Below, piece after piece: positions 51,067 through 60,366 of a DNA stretch of 64,000 nucleotides. Under the pieces are notes generated by a model. The model was given only the letters and a program-made list of their open reading frames with translations, did no database searches and was not told the DNA's origin. Within the stretch, counting starts at the first letter, position 1. Each line of letters starts with the position of its first letter. The stretch spans positions 1 through 64,000 of the forward strand of contig JBCCZI010000002.1 in NCBI GenBank assembly GCA_039187815.1. The letters are read 5' to 3'. The position numbers and the translations under genes are program-made. This stretch comes from Thermohalobaculum sp039187815 (GTDB taxonomy: Bacteria; Pseudomonadota; Alphaproteobacteria; Rhodobacterales; Rhodobacteraceae).

Positions 51067-52251
51067 ATGCATCTGATCTCCGAAACGGATGCGCTTGCCC
51101 GCATCTGTCGGGACTATGCAAGCGCACCCTACATCACTGTCGACACCGAGTTCATGCGCGAGCGCACGTATTATGCACAGCTCTGTCTCGTGCAGATGGC
51201 GCGCCCCGGAGCCGATGGCGCGGCGGCCGAAGATGATTCGGTTCTGATCGATCCGCTGGCCGAAGGGATCGATCTTGCGCCTTTGTTCGAGCTGATGGCG
51301 GCGCCGGTCACCAAGGTTTTCCACGCGGCGCGCCAGGATATCGAGATCTTTTGGACCCAGGGCCGCGTGATCCCCGCCCCCCTGTTCGACACCCAGGTCG
51401 CAGCGATGGTCTGCGGCTATGGCGAGCAGGTCGGCTATGAAACTCTGGTCCGCCGCATCGCCAAGGCCGAGATCGACAAGACCTCACGCTTCACCGACTG
51501 GTCGAACCGCCCGCTCAGCAAAAAGCAGCTGGCCTACGCACTGGCGGATGTGACGCATCTGCGCCAGGTCTATGAGCGGCTCTCGGCGCGGCTCGACGAG
51601 ACCGCGCGCGCGCCATGGGTCGCCGAGGAGATGGCGGTGCTCTCGAGCCCCTCGACCTATGAGGTCGATCCGGATGAGGTCTGGCGGCGCGTGAAGGCGC
51701 GCTCGACCAGTCCGCGGCTGCTGGCGATCGTGCGCAGCCTTGCCCGCTGGCGCGAGCTGACCGCCCAGGCGCGCGATGTGCCGCGCTCGCGAATCCTGAA
51801 GGACGACGCGCTGCTTGAGGTCGCCTCTGCCCGCCCGAAGACGCCGGACGATTTGCACCGGTTGCGCCTTTTGCAGCGCGAGGGCCGGCGCACCGAGACC
51901 TCGGCCGAGATCCTGGCGGCCGTGGCCGAGGGGCTGGCCTGTTCCGAGGACCGCTTACCGAGCCTCCCCCCACCGGTGCGCCGACGCGAGGGGTCGGCCG
52001 CCGTTGCCGATCTGTTGCGGGTGTTCCTGAAGGCGCGGGCCGACCAGCTCGGAATCGCCTCAAAGCTGCTCGCCTCCTCCTCCGATCTCGATGCGCTGGC
52101 CGGTGAGGAAGACCCGGACGTGCCCGCGCTCCGCGGCTGGAGGTTCGAGAGCTTTGGCCGCGACGCCTTGCGCATCCGCGACGGGGCGCTTGCGCTCGGC
52201 GTCGGCACCAACGGCATCGAGCTGATCGAGCGCGCCACCGTCGCGGGCTGA
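51067..52251 (+). CDS. rnd: ribonuclease D
   Basis: A 394-residue 3'-to-5' exonuclease that trims tRNA precursors. The DEDD catalytic residues are visible: TVDTEFMRERTYYAQLCLVQ (Exo I), KVFHAARQDIEIF (Exo II) and YALADVTHLRQVY (Exo III, Tyr type). Two HRDC domains follow (about residues 210-290 and 300-380). Start ATG 51067 immediately precedes the family opening. It may process the tRNA-Leu transcripts of the cell after intron removal, as it does tRNAs in general. Confidence 0.94.
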   Translation: MHLISETDALARICRDYASAPYITVDTEFMRERTYYAQLCLVQMARPGADGAAAEDDSVLIDPLAEGIDLAPLFELMAAPVTKVFHAARQDIEIFWTQGRVIPAPLFDTQVAAMVCGYGEQVGYETLVRRIAKAEIDKTSRFTDWSNRPLSKKQLAYALADVTHLRQVYERLSARLDETARAPWVAEEMAVLSSPSTYEVDPDEVWRRVKARSTSPRLLAIVRSLARWRELTAQARDVPRSRILKDDALLEVASARPKTPDDLHRLRLLQREGRRTETSAEILAAVAEGLACSEDRLPSLPPPVRRREGSAAVADLLRVFLKARADQLGIASKLLASSSDLDALAGEEDPDVPALRGWRFESFGRDALRIRDGALALGVGTNGIELIERATVAG

Positions 52252-52261
52252 CGCCGCCGGT

Positions 52262-52702
52262 CTAGAACAGCATCTGGACGCCGCCGACGACCGCATGGAC
52301 GCGCACGCCCCGGGCAATGCGAGCCTCGGCGATCAGGATTTCGATATCGGCCCGAACTTCGCGCGCTTTGGCCGTGCCTTGGGGGAATACGACACCTTCG
52401 GGCGGCGGATCGATCACAAAATCATAGTCGAGCAGGCCATCCGAGCCCGGGCGCCCGTCCCGCCGCGCCACCAGCCGCGGCTTGCTATAGCCAAGCCCCG
52501 GGGCGGTCCCGAAGGCTGCCAGCACCACGCCCTTGCGGCTGGTGCCAAGCTCGAGCCGGCGCACGGCCTGCACCGCCTCGGCCACCGGCGCAGGCGGCGC
52601 CACGATCTCGGGCGCCGGCTCCGGCACATCGTCCTCGAACAGCGAGCAACCGGCCAATCCCGCCAGCGCCAACACCAAGATCACCCCTTTGACACGCATC
52701 AC
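52262..52702 (-). CDS. hypothetical lipoprotein
   Basis: A 146-residue protein with a lipoprotein signal, MMRVKGVILVLALAGLAGCS (lipobox L-A-G-C). A Pro/Ala-rich spacer (residues 22-45) is followed by a small beta-rich domain with GLGYSKPRLVARRDGRPG and LLDYDFVIDPP. The family is not recognised. It converges on rnd with a 10-bp gap; the upstream 149 bp to sufE hold no clear feature. Confidence 0.7.
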   Translation of the reverse strand: MMRVKGVILVLALAGLAGCSLFEDDVPEPAPEIVAPPAPVAEAVQAVRRLELGTSRKGVVLAAFGTAPGLGYSKPRLVARRDGRPGSDGLLDYDFVIDPPPEGVVFPQGTAKAREVRADIEILIAEARIARGVRVHAVVGGVQMLF

Positions 52703-52851
52703 ACCCTCCCGCCGTCAGTCCGGCCCCCTCGATACCATCCCGATCCGCAGGTTAAAGGGGCAAATGCACCGATCCCGTCGCGCCGCGCCCGTGGCGGGGG
52801 TGGACGGGGCGCCCGGGGGTTTCTAGATGGGGGGCAGACAGGGAGGCGCCC

Positions 52852-53280
52852 ATGCCCGGTGAGGCATTCGAAGATTTGGTCGAGAACTTTGCCCTTTTCG
52901 ACGACTGGGAGGACCGGTACCGCTATGTGATCGATCTGGGGCGCGAGATGGATCCGCTGCCCGAGACCGAGCGCACACCCGCTCACAAGGTCGAGGGCTG
53001 CGCCAGCCAGGTTTGGCTCGTGCCCGAGATCAACGGAGAGGGCGAGGCGGCACGCCTTCTGTTCCGCGGCGACAGCGATGCGATGATCGTGCGCGGCTTG
53101 ATCGCGGTGCTGCACAGGCTGTTCTCGGACCGTCCCGTGTCCGAGGTGGCCGAGACCGATGCGCCAGGCCAGCTGGCCCGGCTTGGCCTTACCGAGGCGC
53201 TGTCCGCCCAACGCTCGAATGGTTTGCGCGCCATGGTCGCGCGGCTCCAAGGGATCGCCCAAGCCCGCATCGAGGCATGA
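52852..53280 (+). CDS. sufE: SufE-family cysteine desulfuration protein
   Basis: A 142-residue SufE that accepts persulfide sulfur from SufS and passes it to the SUF iron-sulfur scaffold. The acceptor is Cys50 in KVEGCASQVWLVPE, the diagnostic loop. The helix NFALFDDWEDRYRYVIDLG opens the protein. Start ATG 52852. It overlaps the flavodoxin-like gene by 4 bp (ATGA). Confidence 0.94.
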   Translation: MPGEAFEDLVENFALFDDWEDRYRYVIDLGREMDPLPETERTPAHKVEGCASQVWLVPEINGEGEAARLLFRGDSDAMIVRGLIAVLHRLFSDRPVSEVAETDAPGQLARLGLTEALSAQRSNGLRAMVARLQGIAQARIEA

Positions 53281-53825
53281 CCGCACGGATCGCAATCGTC
53301 TTTTTCTCGGGCACCGGCACGGCGGCGGCCTTGGCCGAGGCGGTCGCGGACGGGGTGGGCCCAGGTGCCGATCTGCAGCGGTTGCAGGGCGCGGACATCG
53401 TGGAGGGTCGCTACAAGGCCACCGCGGCGCTCGAGGCTGTGGACGGTGCGGCGGCGGTTCTCTTTGGCTCGCCGACCTATATGGGCGGCCCCGCGGCCGA
53501 GTTCAAAACCTTTGCCGATGCCAGTTCGGACCGCTGGAGCGAACAGCGCTGGGCCGGCAAGATCGCGGCGGGGTTCACCTGTGGCGGCTTTGCGAACGGC
53601 GACCAGAGCTGGACGCTCGGCTATTTCCAGGTGCTCGCCAACCAGCATGGGATGCTCTGGTGTGGGCTCGATCTGGTTGGGGAGCTGCCCGATGGGCCCA
53701 ACCGCCTCGGCTGCCAGGCGGGGGCGACCGCCGCGGTGGCAGACGGACCGCCCGATGCCGGCGATCTGGCCACGGCCCGGCATCTGGGGACGCGGGTTGC
53801 GCGGCTGGTGCAACTGCGGGCCTGA
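53277..53825 (+). CDS. flavodoxin-like/NAD(P)H:quinone-type FMN protein
   Basis: A 182-residue flavodoxin fold. IVFFSGTGTAAALAEAVADG is the FMN phosphate loop, VLFGSPTYMGGPAAEFKTFAD the second FMN loop, and GFTCGGFANGDQSWTL the third. It resembles WrbA-type or NADPH-dependent FMN-reductase proteins. Coupling by ATGA to sufE suggests it could give electrons to iron-sulfur cluster assembly, though this is inference. Confidence 0.83.
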   Translation: MTARIAIVFFSGTGTAAALAEAVADGVGPGADLQRLQGADIVEGRYKATAALEAVDGAAAVLFGSPTYMGGPAAEFKTFADASSDRWSEQRWAGKIAAGFTCGGFANGDQSWTLGYFQVLANQHGMLWCGLDLVGELPDGPNRLGCQAGATAAVADGPPDAGDLATARHLGTRVARLVQLRA

Positions 53826-53898
53826 GCTTGGCATTGTCAAGGCGCGCGGCCTAAGGTGACGGCCTTCCGACTCACGAGCCTTCACAAGGATGTGTGCC

Positions 53899-54912
53899 AT
53901 GGCCGATGCCCTCACGGATCTGCTCACCACCCGCGACTGGTTGTTGCTGGATGGAGCGACCGGGACCAATCTCTTTGATCTGGGGCTGCAGTCGGGCGAG
54001 GCGCCAGAGCTTTGGAACGTCGATGCGCCCGAGAAGGTGCGCGCGCTCCATGACGGCTTTGTCGGAGCAGGCTCGGACCTGATTTTGACGAATTCCTTTG
54101 GCGGCTCGGCCTATCGCCTCAAGCTGCATGACGCAGCAGATCGGGTCTATGAGCTGAACGCGCGCGCCGCCGAGCTTGCGCGCGAGTCCGCCGATGCCGT
54201 GGAACGTCCGGTGATCGTCGCCGGCTCGGTCGGCCCGACCGGTGAGATCCTCGCCCCGGTGGGCACGCTCTCGGAAGACGATGCGGCTGAGGCCTTCGCC
54301 GCCCAGATGACCGGGCTGATGGAGGGCGGCGCCGATGTGATCTGGGCCGAGACCATCAGCTCCGAGGAAGAGATGCGCGCCGCCCATCAGGCCGCCGCCT
54401 CGGTCGGCGCACCGTTCTGCGGGACGCTCAGCTTTGACACCGCCGGGCGCACGATGATGGGCGTGACCTCCGAGGGCTATGCCGCGCTGGCCGCGCGCTT
54501 CACGCCAGAGCTGATCGCCCTTGGCGCCAATTGCGGGACCGGTGCGCCGGATCTTTTGCGCACCGTCATGGGGCTGACCGCCGCTTCGCCCGATGCGGTC
54601 GTGATCGCCAAAGCCAATGCGGGTATCCCGAAGTTTTCATGCGGCTGCATCCACTATGACGGCACGCCTGAGCTGATGGCCGATTATTCTCGCCTGGCGA
54701 TCGATGCCGGCGCCCGGCTGATCGGCGGCTGCTGTGGTACCAAGCCCGAGCATCTGCGGGCCATGCGGGCGGCGCTCGAGGCACACACCAAGGGGGAGCG
54801 CCCGGCGCTCGAGGCGATTGTCGAGCGCATTGGCCCCTTCAGCTCGGCGAGCGACGGCACCGGAGAGGATGCCGCTCCGGCCGAGCGCCCGCGGCGGCGG
54901 CGGCGGCGCTGA
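53899..54912 (+). CDS. homocysteine S-methyltransferase (methionine-synthesis catalytic module)
   Basis: A 337-residue TIM-barrel enzyme. LLLDGATGTNLFDLG and LILTNSFGG start the barrel; zinc ligands are Cys in GANCGTG and the pair in IGGCCGTKPEH. Such free-standing homocysteine methyltransferases work with a separate corrinoid protein, here encoded next door, and are annotated as betaine-homocysteine or split methionine-synthase modules in Rhodobacterales. AAGGA is 8 bp before ATG 53899; ATG 53890 is the alternative. The C-terminus ends in a run of six Arg. Confidence 0.88.
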   Translation: MADALTDLLTTRDWLLLDGATGTNLFDLGLQSGEAPELWNVDAPEKVRALHDGFVGAGSDLILTNSFGGSAYRLKLHDAADRVYELNARAAELARESADAVERPVIVAGSVGPTGEILAPVGTLSEDDAAEAFAAQMTGLMEGGADVIWAETISSEEEMRAAHQAAASVGAPFCGTLSFDTAGRTMMGVTSEGYAALAARFTPELIALGANCGTGAPDLLRTVMGLTAASPDAVVIAKANAGIPKFSCGCIHYDGTPELMADYSRLAIDAGARLIGGCCGTKPEHLRAMRAALEAHTKGERPALEAIVERIGPFSSASDGTGEDAAPAERPRRRRRR

Positions 54913-55141
54913 GCGCAGCCTGGCGGACCGAGACCCCTGAGAGACCCAGCCCGCGGGCAGCTTTGTGCTGTCCGCTACCAGCGCCGCCGCACACCAGCTC
55001 CCGCTCGCCCCGCCTCGCCTGGCATCGGAATAAGCAAGCGCTGCGGTCGGTTTGCGCCATGCAGATGCCGTCTTTGAAACCTTCGATTTGCCCATGGTAT
55101 CGCACAGTGGAATAACGCGTGATGACGGAGGGTACCCGATC

Positions 55142-55846
<705 letters not shown>

Positions 55847-55856
55847 GGAGACGCCC

Positions 55857-56075
55857 ATGCCGCTCGACCGCATCGTCCTCTACATCGTAGCGGGGGCGGC
55901 GGCCTGCGGCGTCGTGCTCTATGTCGGGCTCATCCTGGCGGGAGCCGCGCAGATCGGGCCGCTCGGGCTCTTGGTGCTGCTCCCGCTCGGGCTGGTCGCC
56001 TATATCGCCTGGCGGGTGATCGTCGAGCGGCTCGGCAACCGCGAGGACGATCACTACGACCGGATCGAGCGCTGA
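55857..56075 (+). CDS. small membrane protein
   Basis: A 72-residue protein with two membrane spans (about residues 6-30 and 34-54) and an acidic-basic tail NREDDHYDRIER. The family is not recognised. It lies 10 bp after the corrinoid-protein stop and 10 bp before the YbjQ-like gene, so it is probably part of the same transcript. Confidence 0.65.
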   Translation: MPLDRIVLYIVAGAAACGVVLYVGLILAGAAQIGPLGLLVLLPLGLVAYIAWRVIVERLGNREDDHYDRIER

Positions 56076-56085
56076 GGAGCCCATC

Positions 56086-56406
56086 ATGCTGATGGTCACC
56101 ACCGATGAGATCGCCGGGCACCAGATCGTGCAGGTGCTGGGATTGGTGCGCGGCTCGACCGTGCGGGCCAAGCATATCGGCTCGGATATCGTGGCCTCGC
56201 TTCGCAATCTGGTGGGCGGTGAGGTCCGGGAATACGCCCAGCTGATGGCCGGCGCGCGCGAGCAGGCGCTCGACCGCATGGCCGACGAGGCGCGCGGGAT
56301 GGGCGCCGATGCGGTGGTGGCGGTGCGCATGACCACGGCGGCCATCGCGGCCTCGTCCTCCGAGGTGCTGGCCTATGGCACCGCCGTCCGCCTCGCCCCC
56401 CAATGA
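56086..56406 (+). CDS. YbjQ/UPF0145 family protein
   Basis: A 106-residue protein of the YbjQ (heavy-metal-binding-domain-like) family. TTDEIAGHQIVQVLGLVRGSTVRA, LVGGEVREYAQLMAGAREQAL and GADAVVAVRM are the family blocks; such proteins form pentamers of unknown function. The stop overlaps the DUF1638 gene in ATGA. Confidence 0.88.
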   Translation: MLMVTTDEIAGHQIVQVLGLVRGSTVRAKHIGSDIVASLRNLVGGEVREYAQLMAGAREQALDRMADEARGMGADAVVAVRMTTAAIAASSSEVLAYGTAVRLAPQ

Positions 56407-57062
56407 GCGCGCCCGGCTTTGAGGCCCTGACCGAGACCGGATGGGAGCGCGCGGGCCCCACCAGCGGCGCCGTGACGCTGATCGCCTGCGGGGCTTTGGC
56501 GCGTGAGGTCCTGGCGCTCCAGCAGGCGAACGGGTGGGAGTGGATGCGCCTCACCTGCCTGCCGGCCAAGCTCCACAACGCCCCCGAGCGCATCCCCGAC
56601 GCTGTGCGCCGCCGCATCCGCGAGGTCCGCGACGAGGGCGCGCGGGCGGTCTTCGTGCTCTATGCGGATTGCGGGACAGGCGGGCTGCTCGACCGGGTCT
56701 GCGAGGAGGAGGGTGCCACCCGCATCCCCGGCCCCCATTGCTACAGCTTTTTCGCAGGCAACGAGGCCTTTGCCGAGACGGCCGAGGAGGAGGACCTCAC
56801 CGCCTTCTTCCTCACCGACTTTTTGGCGCGGCAGTTCGATACGCTGATCTGGCGGGGGCTGGGGCTCAATCGCCATCCGGACATGCGGGACATGCTGTTT
56901 GGCCACTACACCAAGCTGGTCTATCTTGTTCAGGCCGAGGACCCAGTGCTCGATGCCCGGGCAGAAGAGGCCGCGCACCGCTTGGGCTTGGCCTATGAGC
57001 GTCGCGTCACCGGCTATGGGGACCTGGCCCCGTTCCTCGCGCACGCGGCCGCCGCACGCTGA
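56403..57062 (+). CDS. DUF1638 family protein
   Basis: A 219-residue protein. TLIACGALAREVLALQ opens the domain; LTCLPAKLHNAPERIP and VFVLYADCGTGGLLDRV are the recurring DUF1638 blocks, and conserved Cys occur in CLPAKLHN, ADCGTG and PHCYSFF. The family often lies beside corrinoid methyltransferase genes, as here, and may serve methyl transfer or cofactor repair; its activity is not known. It converges on the PAS-domain gene across 86 bp. Confidence 0.8.
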   Translation: MSAPGFEALTETGWERAGPTSGAVTLIACGALAREVLALQQANGWEWMRLTCLPAKLHNAPERIPDAVRRRIREVRDEGARAVFVLYADCGTGGLLDRVCEEEGATRIPGPHCYSFFAGNEAFAETAEEEDLTAFFLTDFLARQFDTLIWRGLGLNRHPDMRDMLFGHYTKLVYLVQAEDPVLDARAEEAAHRLGLAYERRVTGYGDLAPFLAHAAAAR

Positions 57063-57148
57063 TCCTGCGGATCTGGGCGGTCTGCCATCCTGCGATTCGG
57101 GAAAAGATCGCTCCTGGCTTCTGCCGGAGCGGGAGTCGTCTCACGTCG

Positions 57149-57898
57149 TCAGTCGTCTTTCACGATCCGCAAATGGGGGCGGACGGCGCGGCGTGGGCGC
57201 GCGGCCGCGGGGCCGTCGGCCCGTCCACCGTCGATCGCGGTCAGCGGGCTGGCAGGTGCTGCCTGCGACCCTTCGAAGGGCTGCGGATCCTCGGCAAAGC
57301 CCAGCACCGGCTCGGCACGGGGCGCGCGCGGGGCGGTTTCAGCGACCGGGCGGATCGACATCTCCTCGATCCGAAAGCGCAGGCGGTCGTCGCGGTGGCG
57401 CGGCGCCATGCCGGTCACCGGCACAAGCCCGCCCAACACCCGGTCGATCGCGCCGAAATCCGAGCGCAGCGGCAGCAGCAGCACCTCCCACATTTCGTTC
57501 TCGGAGAGAGTCGAGGAGAGGCGGGCATAGCCGATCCCGGGCTCGGCCAGCGCCTCCTCGATGAGGGCGGCAAAGCTCTCGCGGGCGCGCCCCTCCATCA
57601 TCGAGCGGGCGCTCATGCCGCGCAGCTCCATGCCAAATGCCTCGATCAGCGCCGTGCCCGCCAGGCGGAAGCGCAGATTGCCGCCGCCCAGATCCTCAAG
57701 GATAAACAGATTGCGCGCGCTGCAGCGCATGTCGCGTGGGTCAACTTCGGCTCGGTAAGGGACCGGCCGGCCAGCGCGCAGCGACTCCCAGTACGCGCTC
57801 AATGCGCGGATTTCCGAATGGATCATGTCGTCCGTCCTGCGCGCCCGTTCCCGTGCCAGATCGAGGCAGCTCCCGAAAGTATTTCCATCGTCGGCCAT
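57149..57898 (-). CDS. PAS_5-domain protein
   Basis: A 249-residue protein with a PAS_5-type sensor domain (about residues 25-170; ALSAYWESLRAGRPVPYRAEVDPRDM, FRLAGTALIEAFGMELRGMSA, LLLPLRSDFGAIDRVLGGLVPV). A disordered Pro/Ala-rich tail with basic end RPHLRIVKDD follows. Such proteins are common in alphaproteobacteria and have no known output. It diverges from gmk across 171 bp. Confidence 0.8.
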   Translation of the reverse strand: MADDGNTFGSCLDLARERARRTDDMIHSEIRALSAYWESLRAGRPVPYRAEVDPRDMRCSARNLFILEDLGGGNLRFRLAGTALIEAFGMELRGMSARSMMEGRARESFAALIEEALAEPGIGYARLSSTLSENEMWEVLLLPLRSDFGAIDRVLGGLVPVTGMAPRHRDDRLRFRIEEMSIRPVAETAPRAPRAEPVLGFAEDPQPFEGSQAAPASPLTAIDGGRADGPAAARPRRAVRPHLRIVKDD

Positions 57899-58069
57899 CC
57901 CATTTCCCTTTTCTTAACAGTTCGGCCCGCGGACTTCCATGTCCGAGGCGGCTCGAAGGGACTGGAGCAAGCGCCGTGCCAACTCGGCCCAGGCGGGCGC
58001 GATTGAGGGGCCGTTGACGCCATCTCGCGCCTCGCGCAGGGTGCGCGCACAGAAAAGACGGGAGGCCCC

Positions 58070-58753
58070 ATGGCATCGGATCAGGAGAGCGGCGAGCCGA
58101 AACGCCGGCGGGGTATTTTGGTGGTGTTGTCCTCGCCCTCTGGCGCGGGCAAGTCGACTTTGGCGCGCCGGCTGCTGGCCTCAGACCCGCGGTTCCGGCT
58201 CTCGGTCTCGGCGACAACGCGGCTCGCGCGCCCCGGCGAGATCGAGGGCGAGGACTATTTTTTCGTCTCACATCAAAGGTTTGGCAAGATGGTGGATGAG
58301 GGCGATATGCTCGAGCACGCCCGCGTCTTCGGCAATCTCTATGGCACCCCGCGCGCGCCTGTCGAGACGGCGATCGTCGAGGGGCGGGACGTGGTCTTCG
58401 ATGTGGACTGGCAGGGGGCACAACAGCTCCGCGTCTCGGAACTCGCCCTGTCGGTGGTCTCGATTTTCATCCTTCCGCCCTCGATCGCCGAGCTCGAGCG
58501 GCGTCTGCGGGCCCGGGGAAAAGACAGCGCCGAGGTCATCGGATCGCGCATGCGCCAGGCCCGCGCCGAGATCAGCCACTGGGCGGAATACGATTACGTC
58601 CTGATAAACGACGACATCGACCTGTGCTATTCCCGGATTGAGACAATCCTGCGGGCTGAGCGGATGAACCGCCAGCGCCTCGGCACCTGGCTGTTTTCAC
58701 AAGTCGACAGGCTCTATGGGGAGTTCGAGGCGCGCGGGGGAGACGGATCATGA
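58070..58753 (+). CDS. gmk: guanylate kinase
   Basis: A 227-residue enzyme phosphorylating GMP to GDP. The P-loop SSPSGAGKSTLARRLL (about residues 21-36), SATTRLARPGEIEGEDYFFV (GMP site), the Glu/Tyr residues in HARVFGNLYGTP and DVDWQGAQQLR are in the usual order. About 14 charged residues precede the P-loop domain. It overlaps the next gene in ATGA. Confidence 0.96.
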   Translation: MASDQESGEPKRRRGILVVLSSPSGAGKSTLARRLLASDPRFRLSVSATTRLARPGEIEGEDYFFVSHQRFGKMVDEGDMLEHARVFGNLYGTPRAPVETAIVEGRDVVFDVDWQGAQQLRVSELALSVVSIFILPPSIAELERRLRARGKDSAEVIGSRMRQARAEISHWAEYDYVLINDDIDLCYSRIETILRAERMNRQRLGTWLFSQVDRLYGEFEARGGDGS

Positions 58754-59277
58754 CACTCTATGCCCTTAACGGGCGGCGGCCGAGTCTGCCCGATGCGCCC
58801 TGGTTCGCCGCGCCCAATGCTCAGGTGATCGGCGATGTTGTGATCGGGCCTGAGGTCTCGATCTGGTTCGGCGCGGTTCTGCGCGGCGACAACGAGCCGA
58901 TCACGCTCGGGCGCGGGACCAATGTGCAGGACAACTGCGTCTTTCACACCGATCCGGGCTTTCCAATGACACTTGGCGAAGACGTGACCGTCGGGCACAG
59001 CGCGATCTTGCATGGCTGCTCGGTGGACGATGGCAGCCTGATCGGCATGGGCGCGATTGTGTTGAACGGCGCGCGCATCGGCAAGGGCTGCCTGATCGGC
59101 GCCAAGGCGTTGGTGACCGAAGGCAAGGAGATCCCCGACGGCTCGATGGTGCTCGGTGCACCGGGCAAGATCGCGCGGGTGCTGGCGCCCGAGCAGCAGG
59201 AGGGCCTGCGCCGGGCCGCCGATATCTATCGCGAGAAGCTCGGCCGTTATCGCACGGGGCTCACGCCCATTGGTTAG
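58750..59277 (+). CDS. gamma-carbonic-anhydrase-like hexapeptide protein
   Basis: A 175-residue left-handed beta-helix protein of the gamma-CA (YrdA/CaiE-like) type. Zinc His residues are in DNCVFHTDPG and VGHSAILHGC, and VLRGDNEPITLG holds the conserved R-G-D. Hexapeptide turns such as VIGDVVIG, LIGMGAIV and LIGAKALV recur. Whether it hydrates CO2 is unknown. Start overlaps gmk in ATGA. Confidence 0.88.
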   Translation: MTLYALNGRRPSLPDAPWFAAPNAQVIGDVVIGPEVSIWFGAVLRGDNEPITLGRGTNVQDNCVFHTDPGFPMTLGEDVTVGHSAILHGCSVDDGSLIGMGAIVLNGARIGKGCLIGAKALVTEGKEIPDGSMVLGAPGKIARVLAPEQQEGLRRAADIYREKLGRYRTGLTPIG

Positions 59278-59286
59278 AACGGGCCG

Positions 59287-59955
59287 CTAGAACGGGCGGA
59301 GCGTGATCTCGGCGGTGGTGCCGGAGACGACCGGCTCGAACAGGGCGCCAGCTTGTCGGGCCGCATCGCGCACCAACAGAAACTCGACCGTGCGCGGATC
59401 GCAGCCTGGCCCCGGCTTTTGCTCGGTCAGCAGCAGCGCGACCATAGCGGCGCGGCGCTCGAGATCGACGCCGTCCACGCGAACCGCGACGGGATAGTCT
59501 GTCTCCGGGGCAAGCCGGATCGACAGCGCGCCCCTCATGCCGAGCAATTGGCGGAGACAGAGCGCCGAGAGCGCCACGGTCCGGGCCAGCATCCGACCGA
59601 TGGGGGGACCCTCGGCCCCCTGGCGGCTGAGGGGGATCCGTGGCCCGGCCAGCATTGCCTCGACAATCGCCAGCACCTTGGGCCGCGCCATGCCGCCGGC
59701 CTCGGTGCCTGCGCCAAGCGCCAGGCGGTGGAAGGCGAGCACATCCGCCGAGCGCCGGGCGCTCTGTCCGATCAGCGTGATTTCCTCGGTCGCGGGCATG
59801 CCGGCCATCTCGCCCAACAGATCCATGCCGTTCACCACCGCCCCGACCGGACTGACCAGGTCATGGCAGATGCGCGAGGCCACGGCTTGTGCCAGATGCT
59901 GTTGCGGCGATAGGCTCATGGTTGGTTGGTCTGCATTCGCGGGGGAGAGGTCCAT
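59287..59955 (-). CDS. chpT: histidine phosphotransferase ChpT
   Basis: A 222-residue phosphotransferase of the alphaproteobacterial CckA-ChpT-CtrA pathway. ASRICHDLVSPVGAVVNGMDLL holds the phosphorylated His in the diagnostic C-H-D-L-V-S-P-V motif, followed by a degenerate ATPase-like domain. In Rhodobacterales the pathway controls motility, gene-transfer agents and cell cycle genes. ATG 59955 has AGGAAG upstream; ATG 59919 would be a shorter start. The start codon overlaps that of the divergent DUF3553 gene. Confidence 0.9.
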   Translation of the reverse strand: MDLSPANADQPTMSLSPQQHLAQAVASRICHDLVSPVGAVVNGMDLLGEMAGMPATEEITLIGQSARRSADVLAFHRLALGAGTEAGGMARPKVLAIVEAMLAGPRIPLSRQGAEGPPIGRMLARTVALSALCLRQLLGMRGALSIRLAPETDYPVAVRVDGVDLERRAAMVALLLTEQKPGPGCDPRTVEFLLVRDAARQAGALFEPVVSGTTAEITLRPF

Positions 59956-60133
59956 GTCGTCAAGCTTCCTCGGAGTGGGCGCAATCGTTCGGCATCGGGA
60001 GCGGCCGGAATGGGGTCTCGGCCAGGTTCAGTCGATCGTGGGTGACCGCATAACGGTGAATTTCGAAAACGAAGGCAAGATCGTTCTGCTGGGCCATGTC
60101 CCGCTCGACCTGGTCGACGTCGATCTTTACTAG
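59954..60133 (+). CDS. DUF3553 family small protein
   Basis: A 59-residue protein with a small beta-barrel pattern: GAIVRHRERPEWGLGQVQS, ITVNFENEGKIVL and PLDLVDV. This matches DUF3553, a short family of unknown role. GGGGGAGAGG precedes the ATG. The start overlaps the chpT start on the other strand in a shared CATG. Confidence 0.82.
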   Translation: MSSSFLGVGAIVRHRERPEWGLGQVQSIVGDRITVNFENEGKIVLLGHVPLDLVDVDLY

Positions 60134-60366
60134 ACCACGCGAAGTCAACCGATCTAACCGTAACGCTGTGCAACGGGTTTGGCAATGTGAGCGCCAGCGA
60201 TGCAAGAGCGATGCGTCGCCTGCACATGGTCCGAGAGCCCGTTTTGCGCCGCGCAGTTGCACCCAGCACCACAGATCAATAAGGTCCGACACGCCCGCGA
60301 CGGGGCAGAGGGGCAGTGGCTGCCTCGGCTGACGCCCGCGCGGCGATGGCGGAAAGGAAGCTCTGA

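Noticed and set aside
54913..55141. Possible cobalamin or SAM/SAH riboswitch before the corrinoid-protein gene
   Set aside because: No B12-box or SAM/SAH aptamer consensus could be found by eye; a covariance-model scan (Rfam) would decide.
60134..60366. CtrA-binding sites upstream of olsB near chpT
   Set aside because: Only loose TTAA-like matches occur; the paired spacing of a CtrA box is absent.
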